The notes under the pieces were generated by a model, which searched no databases, had not been told where the DNA came from, and saw only the letters and a list, made by a program, of their open reading frames with translations. Positions 8,934 to 19,903 of a stretch of 64,000 nt of DNA are shown here, in pieces. The translations under genes and the position numbers were made by a program. The DNA comes from Brettanomyces bruxellensis (taxonomy: Eukaryota; Ascomycota; Pichiomycetes; Pichiales; Pichiaceae), in assembly GCF_011074885.1 (NCBI RefSeq), contig NC_054686.1, positions 372,001 to 436,000 of the forward strand, in the 5' to 3' direction. Each line of letters opens with the position of its first letter. Position 1 is the stretch's first letter.

Positions 8934-10517
8934 ATGGATAATCCAACATGGAGGTTTAGCCAATGTTTTGGCGATAAAGGCGATATAGAAAATATCACAG
9001 AGGCTGACATAATTTCTACTGTGGAATTTGACGATACAGGGGAATATTTAGCTACAGGTGATAGAGGAGGTAGAGTTGTTCTGTTCGAACGAAATGAAAA
9101 TAAAAAAAATTGTGAATATCGTTTTTACACAGAGTTTCAGAGTCATGATGCCGAGTTTGACTACCTTAAATCGTTAGAAATTGAGGAGAAGATTAACAAG
9201 ATCAAGTGGCTAAAGAGATCTAATAGCTCCAAGTTTCTTCTCTCGACTAATGATAAAACAATCAAACTCTGGAAGGTTTTTGAGAAGCAAATAAAGGTTG
9301 TTCAAGAGAACAATATGATAGACTTCAAAAATACAGTTACCCACAGAGACGTGGATTCAAATGGAGTACATACAGATTCTTCTTATACATCATTGTCAAA
9401 CGAAATCTCAGAATCCACTAATGTTGGACCGGCCGCAAGCGTAGCATCACAGCTTTCGTCATTTCAGTCGAATTCTGATTTTGTATCATCCGAAAATGAT
9501 AGTGGCGGTAATGCAGATGCTTCGACATTTAATGATGATGGTATCATAAGAAATAAATTCGATGCAGAAAGTGAGAAGCAGATGGATAGTTATTTTAAAT
9601 CAGTTTCAAATCTAAAACTTCCGAGACTCACGGTTCATGACACAATAACAGCCGCACAGCCAAAAAAGATCTATGCTAACGCTCATGCGTACCACATTAA
9701 TTCAATTAGTGTGAATTCTGATGAAGAAACGTTCATATCCGCAGATGATCTTCGAATCAACTTGTGGAATTTGGCTGTTGCCGGCCAATCGTTCAACATT
9801 GTTGACATAAAACCGGTTAATATGGAAGAATTGACAGAGGTTATAACATCCGCGGAATTCCATCCAATAGATTGCAATCTGTTTATGTATGCATCGTCGA
9901 AGGGCCTCATAAAGCTGAATGATATGAGAGTTAATTCCCTTTGCGATAATCATGCAAGGGTCTTTGAAGAGTATGTTGATCCCTCGAATCATAACTTTTT
10001 TACAGAAATAACATCATCTATATCAGATGTCAAGTTCTCTCCTAACGGACGATATATAGCCAGTCGCGACTACATGACCGTCAAAATTTGGGATATTAAC
10101 ATGGAAACAGAGCCTGTCAAGACTATCAACATTCATGAACAATTGAGAGACAGGTTGTGTGATACATACGAAAATGACGCTATCTTCGATAAGTTTGAGG
10201 TGCAATTCAGTGGTGACTCCAAGTCTGTGATGACAGGCTCGTATAATAACAACTTCATGATATACGAAAACAGTGTGACACCAGAGTGTAACTCTGAGAC
10301 GGAGTCGGAAAACAGCGTCATTCTGCAAGCGGATAAGTCCGCATTCAAAACCAAGAGAATGGGTTCCACTAAACGTAAGAATCTCTCTATGGCACATAAG
10401 ATGGACTTTGACAATATCGACTTCAAGAAGGCCATTCTCCATTTGAGCTGGCATCCACAGGAGAATACTGTAGCAATTGCTGCTACCAACAATCTATATA
10501 TATTTTCGGCACATTGA
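8934..10517 (+). CDS. CDC55: protein phosphatase 2A regulatory B (PR55) subunit, WD40
   Basis: 527 residues, essentially the length of S. cerevisiae Cdc55 (526). The N-terminal signature is clear: [41 protein letters not shown]. Further WD40 blades follow to the C-terminus ([26 protein letters not shown]). As in yeast orthologues, the blade-1/2 region contains a Ser/Asn-rich insert (about residues 140-220). Cdc55 targets PP2A to mitotic and spindle-checkpoint substrates and restrains mitotic exit. The ATG at 8934 fits the conserved start. Confidence 0.97.
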   Translation: MDNPTWRFSQCFGDKGDIENITEADIISTVEFDDTGEYLATGDRGGRVVLFERNENKKNCEYRFYTEFQSHDAEFDYLKSLEIEEKINKIKWLKRSNSSKFLLSTNDKTIKLWKVFEKQIKVVQENNMIDFKNTVTHRDVDSNGVHTDSSYTSLSNEISESTNVGPAASVASQLSSFQSNSDFVSSENDSGGNADASTFNDDGIIRNKFDAESEKQMDSYFKSVSNLKLPRLTVHDTITAAQPKKIYANAHAYHINSISVNSDEETFISADDLRINLWNLAVAGQSFNIVDIKPVNMEELTEVITSAEFHPIDCNLFMYASSKGLIKLNDMRVNSLCDNHARVFEEYVDPSNHNFFTEITSSISDVKFSPNGRYIASRDYMTVKIWDINMETEPVKTINIHEQLRDRLCDTYENDAIFDKFEVQFSGDSKSVMTGSYNNNFMIYENSVTPECNSETESENSVILQADKSAFKTKRMGSTKRKNLSMAHKMDFDNIDFKKAILHLSWHPQENTVAIAATNNLYIFSAH

Positions 10518-11266
10518 AATTTATTTTGGATAAAGTGTGGAATTGTCTTTATTTCTTCTCTTTCTTTTCTTTTCCACCTTTCCTTCCCCTCTCTTTTTCT
10601 TTCTACTTTTTACTTTGTTGTGCACCTGCTTCTACTTTCCTGTCTGCCATGAATGTCTATTAATAATGTCACTACATGCATTATGGCCTTCAGCTAGACT
10701 TAGAACGAAGCAGAAGTCTCTAATCTGTCATGAAACGTCTCCATCTATTTTCTTGGTTTCTCTTTTCTTTCCTTTCTTTTCTTGCTTTACTCCTTTAATC
10801 CCTGTCCAATTTTTCACGTGTGTTTTACCATGCTGTCAATGTTAAACATTTCATATTTCTTGTGTCTATTGTATTCTACTCCAATCGTCCTTATCTTGTG
10901 TATGCCTCTTAATTTTCTTTCCAACACAAATGCATGAATGTCCCCAGAAATACAAATTAAATAGTAGCAATACTTTTATTAAATAAATAGAACCTAAATT
11001 TGTCACAACTTGGTGACATCGAATATATGAAAAAGAAGAAACGTAGCTGGTTGTTTGATTGTTTAGTTGAGCCGATTTCAAATGTGGACCTTGGAACAAA
11101 ATCTGTAATATGTTTCAAGCAGCAATGCATAAATATATCAGGTTAATTTCGATTCATGACAAAAATATCCATCTGCAACCCAATTTGTCGTGACTGCTTG
11201 ACTGCTACATAGTGAAATACGTGCTGAAGAAAAAATATAGAGTAATCATATCACAATCGAAGCATC
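10518..11266. other. convergent intergenic CDC55/COX13
   Basis: 749 bp between convergent stops. The first part (10537-10800) is a long CT-rich tract on the plus strand (TTTCTTTTCC-type repeats). A 102-codon frame there is just the translation of this pyrimidine tract. No RNA gene recognised. Confidence 0.5.
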
Positions 11267-11656
11267 TTAGTTCTTGACGTGTCTGTTAACGCCCTCATTC
11301 CAGAATAAAGTCTTATCTCCATCACCCCAAAAGAACTTCTTTCTTCTAATGTTTTGATACTCGTATTCAGCTGGCCATTTGTCGTCTGGGATGGCTTTTA
11401 AAGCTTTTCTATGTTTAGCGTGTTCCTGTTCAACTCTATACACTGGAACTGCACATATTAGAATTGCAGGAATCGCTAAGAAAAGTGAAATTTTCTTCCA
11501 TGTGGCAGAACTTGTTTGCGAGTGCTTGATGATGTCTTCGTTTTTCTCTGCAAACTTCTTACCCTTTGCTGGGTCAGCTTTCAAGATAGATGAAGAACTT
11601 AAGAATCTTCTTCCATTTGATTTAATTGTTTGTTTTGTAGCTAGTAATCTGAACAT
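11267..11656 (-). CDS. COX13: cytochrome c oxidase subunit 6A (VIa)
   Basis: 129 residues, standard for Cox13. A presequence (MFRLLATKQTIKSNGRRFLSSSS) precedes a matrix segment, a single membrane helix (ISLFLAIPAILICAVPVYRV, about residues 56-75) and an intermembrane-space tail with YEYQNIRRKKFFWGDGDKTLFWN. This is a nuclear-encoded peripheral subunit of complex IV involved in enzyme dimer and supercomplex contacts and in modulation by adenine nucleotides. Confidence 0.96.
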   Translation of the reverse strand: MFRLLATKQTIKSNGRRFLSSSSILKADPAKGKKFAEKNEDIIKHSQTSSATWKKISLFLAIPAILICAVPVYRVEQEHAKHRKALKAIPDDKWPAEYEYQNIRRKKFFWGDGDKTLFWNEGVNRHVKN

Positions 11657-11977
11657 TTTCCAATGATTTGCCTTGAAACTCTGAGGATTGCTGTGGTCTT
11701 CAGTAACTTACGGAGGCATTAAGAGGTACGCAAATTAAGCTTCAACAAGCTTTCCACGCACAATTTATCATACGAATTTTTTTTTTTTTTTTTATTTATT
11801 ATTTTTTTGTACATACTAATCCCAAAGTTTGATTTTGCCCAATAATGCAAGATGTATCGATAACAAAAATCATGACATTTTTCTCGCTCTCTGTGAATTG
11901 TCACGGCACATTCAGGCAGAGTAGCCCATCCTAAAATAATGAGAAGAAAATCAGTATCCCAAAGTTTTTCTTTTTTC
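11657..11977. other. COX13 promoter / IME4 3' region
   Basis: 321 bp. Contains a T17 run at 11777-11793 on the plus strand. On the minus strand, the segment 11931-11992 that spans the annotated IME4 stop has splice-like ends (see findings), so a small alternative last exon of IME4 may lie near 11898-11930. Confidence 0.45.
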
Positions 11978-13681
11978 CTATTGGCTACTCACGCGAACCG
12001 AATTTAAGGAGTCGCCAGGATGCTCTTCAGCCCACCTATTATATCTAACTAGAAGTTCTTTTTCTACTAAATGAGTTTCTTCCAATTGATTTCCTATAGT
12101 TAACCATCCAGGCCTGGTATTATGTTGACGACCGAATATCTCGAGTTTTTTAACTCCAGAGCCTGCTAGTCGTTCAATTATACCATAAATTTCATCTGGC
12201 TTTCTGGACGTTTCTCGTGTTGAAGACACCAAGATTTGAGGATCCATTCCTGGATTCAACCATTTAGGATTTCCCTTCAGGCCAACCAAAAGATGTTCCT
12301 TTGAGTGATTTAGCCAATGACCTGTTCTCCCTGTGCTTATTGTACGCACTAGCTGACTAGTTTTCACCCATGTTATTTGATTCACAACTCTATAGCCCCA
12401 CTTTTTTAGGAAGTCTTTACCCATTTCGATTGTTCTTCCTGTCACCCACAAGAGATACAAGCCTTCAACTTGTAGTTTATCCATTCTTAGTGATAACAAG
12501 TCATCGTCTTTCATACTGCTGTAGTTAAGGTTCATGTGGATCGTCCAACTTGGATCTGCAAGCACAATTCCCCAGTTGCTTCCTAAGACATTTAAATCCA
12601 GCTTTGTCACATCACATCGAATCCATTGCGGCGGTGTATTTTCCATTGCTGATGCATTAATGGCCTGTCCCCTCGTATAAAGGCCTGTTCTCAATGCTTT
12701 ACTTGATGCGTGGTCAGCAACTTTACGCCTTGTTTCGGAATCAGGTGGTGCCTCTGGCATGAGGAGGCCATAGTGCACATACCGGCAAGTGTTCATCTTA
12801 TGGCAAGTATCCAAATAAGAGCAGTCGCCCAATCGAATGTCTGTTTGTGGCTGTATAATTGGAATAAAGTGCATTTTCTCGTTGATACACTTCCCAATTG
12901 GGCTCCCGGAAGAAATGTTTGCGTTAGACTTAAGCTTGCAGTAATTTGTTGCACGATTAAAATCGATAAGCGGCGAAAGTTGTGTTGCATGATCTGCAAT
13001 CTCACAGCAATCATAAAATGGTTGGACTCTGGTTAGCAGACGTGATCTCTCCCTCATTAGCTGATGAGATGCGCATTCACTCTTTAGTAAAATTTCCATC
13101 TGCTGCAAGCGTCCAGATCTTGATGTAATGCTATATATACTGTCAGATTCGGATAAAGTTAGTTTTGACGTGTGCAATATTTTCTCTGGAAGAGTTTCAA
13201 TAACGTTCCACCGTCTTTTTGGAGTATAATCAGGACCCTCAACTAAATCCATGAGCATCTTTAACTGTTCACCTTTCTCGTTAGGAATTGCACCCTTCTC
13301 CTTTGGTTTCTTAACTTCCATATCCTTTTCGTCTAACAAGCGGGGCTCCTTTTTAGATAATGCACGTTCTTCTTTAGCAATGATTATGAGTGCCAGTCTA
13401 TTTATGTATGTGATTTTGTTGAAACATTTGAATGGATCTTCGTACATTAAATCAAGGGCATTTTCTGGACGGCATTCCAAAACATGACCATTTCCGATCT
13501 TGTTCAATAGCCTTAGATACTTTATAAATTGTTGCCACGAAACCCTGTCTTTTCCCTTGCTATAATTTGAAAAGATAAAGCAGAAATAAATCTCCGTTAT
13601 CGAGCCGTCAACCGGAACATTTGTCAATAGTGTGTTCCAGTCCAAAAGGAATTTCGTTATTTCACATGCCTTACGGTCCAT
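11978..13681 (-). CDS. IME4: mRNA N6-adenosine methyltransferase, MT-A70 (METTL3/Ime4) family
   Basis: 567 residues; S. cerevisiae Ime4 is 600. The Cys/His zinc-binding segment LGDCSYLDTCHKMNTCRYVHY (about residues 285-305) precedes the methyltransferase domain: CDVTKLDLNVLG, the SAM/adenine site written DPSW (residues 376-379) instead of DPPW, LLWVTGR, WVKTSQL, the positively charged loop RTGRTGHWLNHSKEH, KPDEIYG and LEIFGR. In yeasts the enzyme deposits m6A on meiotic mRNAs with Mum2 and Slz1. Every other conserved block is intact, so the motif change is not part of general decay. A divergent promoter of about 1.07 kb is shared with BRN1 copy A. Confidence 0.93.
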   Translation of the reverse strand: MDRKACEITKFLLDWNTLLTNVPVDGSITEIYFCFIFSNYSKGKDRVSWQQFIKYLRLLNKIGNGHVLECRPENALDLMYEDPFKCFNKITYINRLALIIIAKEERALSKKEPRLLDEKDMEVKKPKEKGAIPNEKGEQLKMLMDLVEGPDYTPKRRWNVIETLPEKILHTSKLTLSESDSIYSITSRSGRLQQMEILLKSECASHQLMRERSRLLTRVQPFYDCCEIADHATQLSPLIDFNRATNYCKLKSNANISSGSPIGKCINEKMHFIPIIQPQTDIRLGDCSYLDTCHKMNTCRYVHYGLLMPEAPPDSETRRKVADHASSKALRTGLYTRGQAINASAMENTPPQWIRCDVTKLDLNVLGSNWGIVLADPSWTIHMNLNYSSMKDDDLLSLRMDKLQVEGLYLLWVTGRTIEMGKDFLKKWGYRVVNQITWVKTSQLVRTISTGRTGHWLNHSKEHLLVGLKGNPKWLNPGMDPQILVSSTRETSRKPDEIYGIIERLAGSGVKKLEIFGRQHNTRPGWLTIGNQLEETHLVEKELLVRYNRWAEEHPGDSLNSVRVSSQ

Positions 13682-14750
13682 CTTGTGAAATACAAACTGC
13701 CCCTCTTACTATTCTTTGAAGAAAGGTTTATAGATTATTAAAGTATGTAAAGCATGATATACGTACGGATATCTGGCCCTATTAATAAAATTCAGAATTG
13801 AATTATAGGTATCAAACTGTTGATTGATTTTTTAACAAGCTCAATGAAATCCTTGATTTCCCCATTAGTGTTTTTTTAGAAGCACTATTGCGCTATACTT
13901 TAAAAGGGAGGATTTTAATTGATATTATGGGATACTTTCTTTCTCTCAGTAGTATTTTCTATGGGAACATCACGAAGAATTATATAAGAAAGCAACATTC
14001 CCCGAATTCATGATATAAATTCCTTTACTTTCAGTAATGATCTGTAGTCTGACACCTGCCAGCCGACGATTGGAAAAAAAACAGTTGAACCAATTTTCTT
14101 TGAGTTCCATATTAATGCATGAAATTTGATGAATCACAAGGTTATTATGTTTCTTTGTGGAACCCTCTTTAACAAAGCGCAATGCTTCTCAATAAAGGCA
14201 CCAGTAACTTGTTGCTGTGAAAGCTGTATATGATGTTTTGTGAATCACTTGATCCAATAATCCAAAGGCATATTTCTGAAATTATTACACCTCCAGTATT
14301 AATCCAATAGAATATTGCTTTTAGGGTTTTATTGGTAATGTATTTCTGACGCGTCTACGGCATAATTTTTTTCTCTTCTTCTTCTTTCCGTCTCGGTTCT
14401 TCCTATTGTTCCATTTTCGTTTCGCTTTGTTTTGTTTTAAGATTGCTTGTTTACCTTACTTACCTGCTGAGAAAAAATTGATTATCCATCAGATATCGAA
14501 ATTTATTTGCGACCTAGCACAGCTTCCTTCTTTCAAGGTTTTAATACACATCATTTGTGCTTCTGCATCACACTTCTGATTTCTTTACTCATAGATCGCT
14601 TTTTTGTTATTATTTATTGGCGTTAAGAGCTTGAAGGCGTTACGATAGCTAGAGGTATCTAAAAGGGTTTGTCATATAAGCTGTTTGGGTGTTGTGTTGT
14701 GTTGCGTTGTACATTTACTGCTAGGAAAGTATACAACGTGTTCCAATAGA
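13682..14750. other. divergent promoter region IME4/BRN1 copy A
   Basis: 1.07 kb, AT-rich. Contains a palindromic MluI box GACGCGTC (14348-14355), a repeated GTTGTGTTGCGTTGT stretch just before the BRN1 start, and no convincing coding frame (a 70-codon minus-strand frame at 13970-14182 looks random). Confidence 0.5.
14348..14355. promoter_or_regulatory. MluI cell-cycle box upstream of BRN1 copy A
   Basis: GACGCGTC contains the ACGCGT element bound by MBF (Mbp1/Swi6) in yeasts, about 400 bp upstream of the condensin gene. Condensin genes are cell-cycle regulated, so the site is plausible, but a single hexamer is weak evidence. Confidence 0.4.
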
Positions 14751-17054
14751 ATGTCTGGGCCGGCGGCTGGAATCAACACTAGTACGGAAACTGCAGTTTC
14801 TGTTACTAGTGAAAATTTTGAGCTATGGATACGAATGGCCACAGACAATAAGATAAATTCAACGAATAGCTGGGATTTCGCATTAATCGACTACTTTCAT
14901 GATCTTTCGATGTTCAAAGAAGGCGATGGTATCAATTTTCAAAAAGCATCAACTACATTGGATGGATGTGTGAAAATATATTCTTCGAGAATTGATTCGG
15001 CTGCTACAGAAACTGGACGTTTACTTTCAGGATTAAGTTCTAGTGAGTTGCCTGGTGGAAAAAATGATGGAAATAATGCTTCAGAAGAAGAATCAGATGA
15101 TGATGATGTTGTTGAGAAAAGGCGGGAGCAGCAGAGAAAATACCGAAAAAATAGAGCCAGGAATACTTTGGTTAGTAACTTTGATCAGATAAAAACCAAA
15201 AGCTTGGAAACTCAGTTTTTTGCAAACCCCATTTTCAAAAAGGCGTTGTCAGATTTTGATGAGGGCGGGTCCAAAAGTTTATTAATGAATATGCTCAAGA
15301 TGTCAAGTCAAGGTCAAGTTATGTTTGTCATTGTGGGAAAAACACCAGAATCAGTGTTAAACCCTGTAAACTGGAAAGACGATTCGGCGAAAGGTTCTGA
15401 ATATTGTTCTGACACACAGGCACCAATTTCTCCAAGTGTGCCGAATAACGACATGAAAGAACAAGCGGTTGTACATATTATTACAAATGATCAACAAGTT
15501 ACCAATATAGAGGAACCGAATGTTGAAACCGGAAATAATACGGATGAGGTGAAAAGCGTACCAACATCGGTTTCTAGTAAAGGTATTTCGATTTTAGGAG
15601 ATATGGCCTTACAAATGAAACATGATGCGCAGATATGTCCATCATTAAATTCTTTAAAGGGAATTGATGCTGGTGATACTAGTGTCACGCAAATATTGGA
15701 TCAAATTGGGGATATTTCTTCTGAACCGGAAGAAGGTGTGTTTAATGAAAATGAGAACGCCGAGGACGGTTTCGATTTTGATACCGACAAGGACAGTACA
15801 GGTAATTCAACTAAAATAAATAGATCCCAGTATTCGTTGTTTTTGGAAGAAGGTATGGGTAATGATGATCAGGATTCGACATTCAGAAGTTTGAATTTAA
15901 CAGGACTATTTGATGAAAATGCCACTGGTTTGGATGAAAATAATTATTCATCTGAGGCTGCTGATGATAGTGATAGGGCTGCAATTGCCAAATATTTTGA
16001 TAAGTTATCGGGTGATAATTGGAGAGGACCTGAATATTGGAAAATATCCAAGGTAAAGACATTTTTGAAAGATGAATATCATCAATCAGCACTTGATTTA
16101 GATGATAAAACCAAATTATCAGATGGTAAAAGAATAATACCAAAAAAGACTTTGCCTACCAAGAAGTCGCCATTTCTCGATTTTTTAAACGACAAGAACG
16201 ATGTTCAGGAGGAAGATATCTTCAAACCAGGTCAGATATCGAAAATAATGCTTCCTGAAAAGGAAATGGAAGTTAATCCCGAATTCAATTGTCTGCCGGA
16301 AGATTTTAAATTTACTACAAAGCGTCTAATATGTCTCAACTTAAAGCCGGACAGTAGAATCAACACAATCCTAACTAAAAGAAGAAAAGTCTTTGGTGAT
16401 ATATCGCGCGAAGACTCGACAAAAGTTGCAGATGAGTCTTTCTTTGCAGATGTCTACAAGGATACTGTGGAAACTGGTGTCTCGGATGATGATTTCTTTG
16501 GGGGAGACAATGATAATGATATGGAGTTTGGTAATGAGGATATGAATGATGATATGGATCCTAATGCTTCCTCTGCTAGTCATAAAAGTGGCTATGATGA
16601 TCTACCCGCAAATAATGTAGATGAATTTGAAGCACCGGTTGCTGCACTTCCAGAAACAAGAAAGCACACGAATGGATTAACATATGCACGGAAATCAAAG
16701 AGAGTCGATATACGAATGTTGAAGGAACGTTTATGGACTGCCATCGGACAAAATGATAAATGGACTATAAAGAAACGAAATAGTTCGGAACTCAAAGATG
16801 ATGAAAATTCTGCAATTACAGAGACGGACAAGAAAAGTGGTAATGATACGGCGGAGCGAAATGGCGCTGATGCGGTCGAATCCAAATTGAAATTAAGTGA
16901 GATTGTACGGACCACGGCTGATATGTACGATCCTCGTTCTCGGAAAGATTTATCGACAAGTTTTTATTTTATTTGTCTGTTACATCTGGCTAATGAGAAC
17001 AACTTAAGCTTGGAAGGTACCATGGACCGGAATGATATCATAATTAGTAGATGA
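14751..17054 (+). CDS. BRN1: condensin kleisin subunit Brn1/CAP-H (Barren), copy A
   Basis: 767 residues from the first in-frame ATG (14751); S. cerevisiae Brn1 is 754. The N-terminal kleisin domain is at about residues 22-95 (ELWIRMATDNKINSTNSWDF, ALIDYFHDLS, INFQKASTTLDG, TETGRLLSGL), which in Brn1 binds the Smc2 neck. A second block, NPIFKKALSDFDEGGSKSLL, follows. After a long acidic, Asp/Asn-rich middle come YWKISKVK (HEAT-subunit binding region), GLTYARKSKRVDIRMLKERLW and the C-terminal winged helix DLSTSFYFICLLHLANENNL, which binds the Smc4 head. Complete and uninterrupted. A second, diverged copy lies 7.3 kb downstream. Confidence 0.95.
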   Translation: MSGPAAGINTSTETAVSVTSENFELWIRMATDNKINSTNSWDFALIDYFHDLSMFKEGDGINFQKASTTLDGCVKIYSSRIDSAATETGRLLSGLSSSELPGGKNDGNNASEEESDDDDVVEKRREQQRKYRKNRARNTLVSNFDQIKTKSLETQFFANPIFKKALSDFDEGGSKSLLMNMLKMSSQGQVMFVIVGKTPESVLNPVNWKDDSAKGSEYCSDTQAPISPSVPNNDMKEQAVVHIITNDQQVTNIEEPNVETGNNTDEVKSVPTSVSSKGISILGDMALQMKHDAQICPSLNSLKGIDAGDTSVTQILDQIGDISSEPEEGVFNENENAEDGFDFDTDKDSTGNSTKINRSQYSLFLEEGMGNDDQDSTFRSLNLTGLFDENATGLDENNYSSEAADDSDRAAIAKYFDKLSGDNWRGPEYWKISKVKTFLKDEYHQSALDLDDKTKLSDGKRIIPKKTLPTKKSPFLDFLNDKNDVQEEDIFKPGQISKIMLPEKEMEVNPEFNCLPEDFKFTTKRLICLNLKPDSRINTILTKRRKVFGDISREDSTKVADESFFADVYKDTVETGVSDDDFFGGDNDNDMEFGNEDMNDDMDPNASSASHKSGYDDLPANNVDEFEAPVAALPETRKHTNGLTYARKSKRVDIRMLKERLWTAIGQNDKWTIKKRNSSELKDDENSAITETDKKSGNDTAERNGADAVESKLKLSEIVRTTADMYDPRSRKDLSTSFYFICLLHLANENNLSLEGTMDRNDIIISR

Positions 17055-17315
17055 TGCGCCAATTTTTATTTGTTTTGTCGTCTTTTTTATTTTATAGAAT
17101 ATGTATATTATAGGGGAAGGCTGCGTTCAATGTATTTTAATGATTGCACACATATGTTTTTGGTAGAGCATGCACGACTGTCCAAAGCATCTTATTTTTA
17201 GTTACGTTAAGTATTATTTTTTTCACATTAAAAATGGCACATAAGTTACATATAGCCACTTGTCAGTTTCATTAAAAGACAACAAACAGATCGACTACAA
17301 AATTTTCAAAAATAC

Positions 17316-19649
17316 TCACCATTCAGATTCTTTAGCCCCATGTATCGACTTGTTGACCTCCCCAACCGGAGAAATTAATCTCTTAGAGCCACCCTCCAAG
17401 AATGAGAACTTACTCTTTCTAATCTTCTCATAATCGTCGATGAACTTGACCTTCTGTAATGTAATTCCAATATCATCGAGACCATTCAACAAGCAATGCT
17501 TTCTGAAGTCTTCGACGTCAAAGTTGTCAACCAAAACAGATCCATCTGGGCCTTTGATTTGTTGATTTGGAAGATCCACAGTAAGCTCCTTCTTGGCAAC
17601 AGCCAATGGATAAAGCTTTTTCTCGATGACCTCCTGAGGAAGTCTGATTGGCAACAAACCATTCTTGAAGGAGTTGTTGTAGAAGATATCACCAAATGAA
17701 GGAGCAATGATGGATCTGATACCAAAGTCTTTCAATGCCCAAGGAGCGTGCTCTCTGGATGATCCACATCCAAAGTTTTTACCTGTTACCACCAAAATCT
17801 TAGCATGAGTGTATGGATCCACATTAAGAACAAAGTCCGTAGGAACCATTTTTCCGTTTGCATCTTTGGCAAATCTCGATTCGTAGAAGAGACCTTTCCG
17901 TAGACCGGTTCTCTTAATAGTCTTCAAGAACTGCTTTGGAATGATAGCATCAGTATCGATGTTCTCCTTTGTCAATGGAGCAGCCACAGACGTTAATGTA
18001 ACAAACTTCTCCATTCCAGATGACTTTCCATCCTTTGACTGTTCTGAAGAAATTTCTTCCGTAACCTTTGCGCTATCATCCACTCCATCGTGAGGAGCAG
18101 CTGGCTCTGCCAAGTCCTCATCAAGCTCACGCTTTTCAATTTGAAGCCTCTCCAATTCCTCAGCGCTACTAAGAGGAAGTTTTGGCTTATCGACGCTGTC
18201 AATATAGTCAAAGTCTCTAATGTCAGAGAAATGACCCAAGATTGCAGTTGCAGCAGCCATAGCCGGTGACATCAAGTGCGTTCTTGAAAGAGCACCTTGT
18301 CTTCCACGGAAGTTCCTGTTTGAGGTGGATGCGCATCTCTCGTATGGGTCCAAGATATCCGGATTCATACCTAAGCACATAGAACATCCGGCCTCTCTCC
18401 ATTCAAATCCAGCATCCTTGAAAATTTTGTCGAGTCCTTCTTCCTCAGCCTCCTTCTTAATTGCACCGGAACCTGGAACAACCAATGCTCTTTTAATGTT
18501 CTTAGCAATATGGTGTCCACGAGCCACCCTTGCTGCTTCACGAAGATCCTCAATACGGGAGTTTGTGCACGAACCAATGAAAATCTTATCCACGTAGATG
18601 TCCTTCAAAGGAGTGTTTGGCTTCAAGCCCATGTATTCCAAAGCGGCAATGCAACTACTCTTTGCGGAAGGATCTTCGATCGTAGCTGGATCTGGAACCT
18701 TTCCTGTGATAGGCAATGCATCCTGTGGAGAGTTACCCCAGGTGACAGTTGGAATGATATCCTTGGCCTGAATCACAACCTCACGATCAAACTTGGCTCC
18801 CTCGTCGGAATAAAGCGTTTTCCAGTATGCAAGAGCCTTCTCCCATTCAGCACCTCTTGGAGCCAATGGTCTTCCCTTAACGTATTCGAAGGTTCTTTCA
18901 TCAGGCTGAATCATACCAGCTCTTGCACCGGCCTCTATAGACATGTTACAAATAGACATTCTAGCCTCCATCGAAAGGTTTCTGATGGCCTTACCAGCAA
19001 ATTCAATAACGCAACCCGTACCACCGGCGGTACCAATCACGTGGATGACGTGCAAAACAAGATCCTTAGAGGTGATACCTGGCTCGAGATCACCTTCAAT
19101 CCGAATTCTCATGTTCTTTGATCTAGCCTGAATAATGGTTTGTGTGGCCAAAACATGCTCGACCTCTGAGGTACCAATACCAAATGCCAATGCACCAAAG
19201 GCACCATGTGTGGAAGTGTGAGAGTCACCACAAACAACAGTGGTACCTGGAAGAGTGAATCCTTGCTCAGGACCAACAATATGAACAATACCCTGTCTGG
19301 TATCGGTCATTCCAAAGAATGGAATGTTGTACCTTTTGACATTCTGCTCCAAAGTTTCCACCTGCAATCTAGAGTCTCCCTGCTTGATGAACGTGGAGAT
19401 GCTCTTGAAATTCTTTCTTGAGTCAGTAGGAATATTGTGGTCAACAGTTGCCAAGGTGCAGTCTGGTCTTCTCACAGTACGGCCTGCATTTCTTAAACCT
19501 TCAAATGCCTGAGGTGAAGTAACCTCATGAACCAAGTGACGGTCAATGTATAGAAGATATGATCCTGATGGGTCCTTGTGCACAACGTGCGCATCGAAAA
19601 CCTTATCGTATAATGTTCTAGGTTGTTTTTTAGCAGCTTCGGAAGACAT
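17316..19649 (-). CDS. LEU1: 3-isopropylmalate dehydratase (isopropylmalate isomerase)
   Basis: 777 residues (S. cerevisiae Leu1 is 779); start at ATG 19649, just before [14 protein letters not shown]. Aconitase-superfamily enzyme with the large and small subunits fused: the Fe-S half carries [12 protein letters not shown] and [10 protein letters not shown], whose cysteines hold the [4Fe-4S] cluster; an acidic linker follows; the swivel domain has [15 protein letters not shown]. It interconverts 2- and 3-isopropylmalate in the cytosol, the second step committed to leucine synthesis. Leu3-type sites about 240 bp upstream indicate control by leucine/isopropylmalate. Strong codon bias suggests high expression. 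Confidence 0.98.
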   Translation of the reverse strand: MSSEAAKKQPRTLYDKVFDAHVVHKDPSGSYLLYIDRHLVHEVTSPQAFEGLRNAGRTVRRPDCTLATVDHNIPTDSRKNFKSISTFIKQGDSRLQVETLEQNVKRYNIPFFGMTDTRQGIVHIVGPEQGFTLPGTTVVCGDSHTSTHGAFGALAFGIGTSEVEHVLATQTIIQARSKNMRIRIEGDLEPGITSKDLVLHVIHVIGTAGGTGCVIEFAGKAIRNLSMEARMSICNMSIEAGARAGMIQPDERTFEYVKGRPLAPRGAEWEKALAYWKTLYSDEGAKFDREVVIQAKDIIPTVTWGNSPQDALPITGKVPDPATIEDPSAKSSCIAALEYMGLKPNTPLKDIYVDKIFIGSCTNSRIEDLREAARVARGHHIAKNIKRALVVPGSGAIKKEAEEEGLDKIFKDAGFEWREAGCSMCLGMNPDILDPYERCASTSNRNFRGRQGALSRTHLMSPAMAAATAILGHFSDIRDFDYIDSVDKPKLPLSSAEELERLQIEKRELDEDLAEPAAPHDGVDDSAKVTEEISSEQSKDGKSSGMEKFVTLTSVAAPLTKENIDTDAIIPKQFLKTIKRTGLRKGLFYESRFAKDANGKMVPTDFVLNVDPYTHAKILVVTGKNFGCGSSREHAPWALKDFGIRSIIAPSFGDIFYNNSFKNGLLPIRLPQEVIEKKLYPLAVAKKELTVDLPNQQIKGPDGSVLVDNFDVEDFRKHCLLNGLDDIGITLQKVKFIDDYEKIRKSKFSFLEGGSKRLISPVGEVNKSIHGAKESEW

Positions 19650-19886
19650 CTTAACAAAAGTACTTTTAAGTATACTCCTTTTGGACAAAGGGCTTTGATA
19701 TGTTTAGAGAAGAGACGCTTTCCCAAATCCCAATGAATAGGTAAAGAACATAGACTATTTATAAGAATGCGTGTATTGAAAATTTGGAACCGCCCTAAAT
19801 CTCTGGCAAATGACTATAATTACCGGGTGCTGGAGAAAATTTTCAGTCTCTTGCGGTATAAAGCACAATGACGAAATTTCCTGTCG

Positions 19887-19896
19887 CCGGTACCGG
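19887..19896. promoter_or_regulatory. Leu3 binding site upstream of LEU1
   Basis: CCGGTACCGG is an exact match to the Leu3 everted repeat CCGGNNCCGG and lies 238 bp upstream of the LEU1 ATG. Leu3 senses alpha-isopropylmalate and activates the leucine genes. Confidence 0.85.
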
Positions 19897-19903
19897 TCCT
19901 GCT

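Noticed and set aside
10537..10845. 102-codon Phe/Leu/Ser frame after CDC55
   Set aside because: It is the translation of a CT-rich tract, with no other sign of coding.
18510..19121. 203-codon plus-strand open frame inside LEU1
   Set aside because: Fully antisense to a strongly conserved, codon-biased enzyme; composition is Cys/His/Trp-rich, as expected from a shadow frame.
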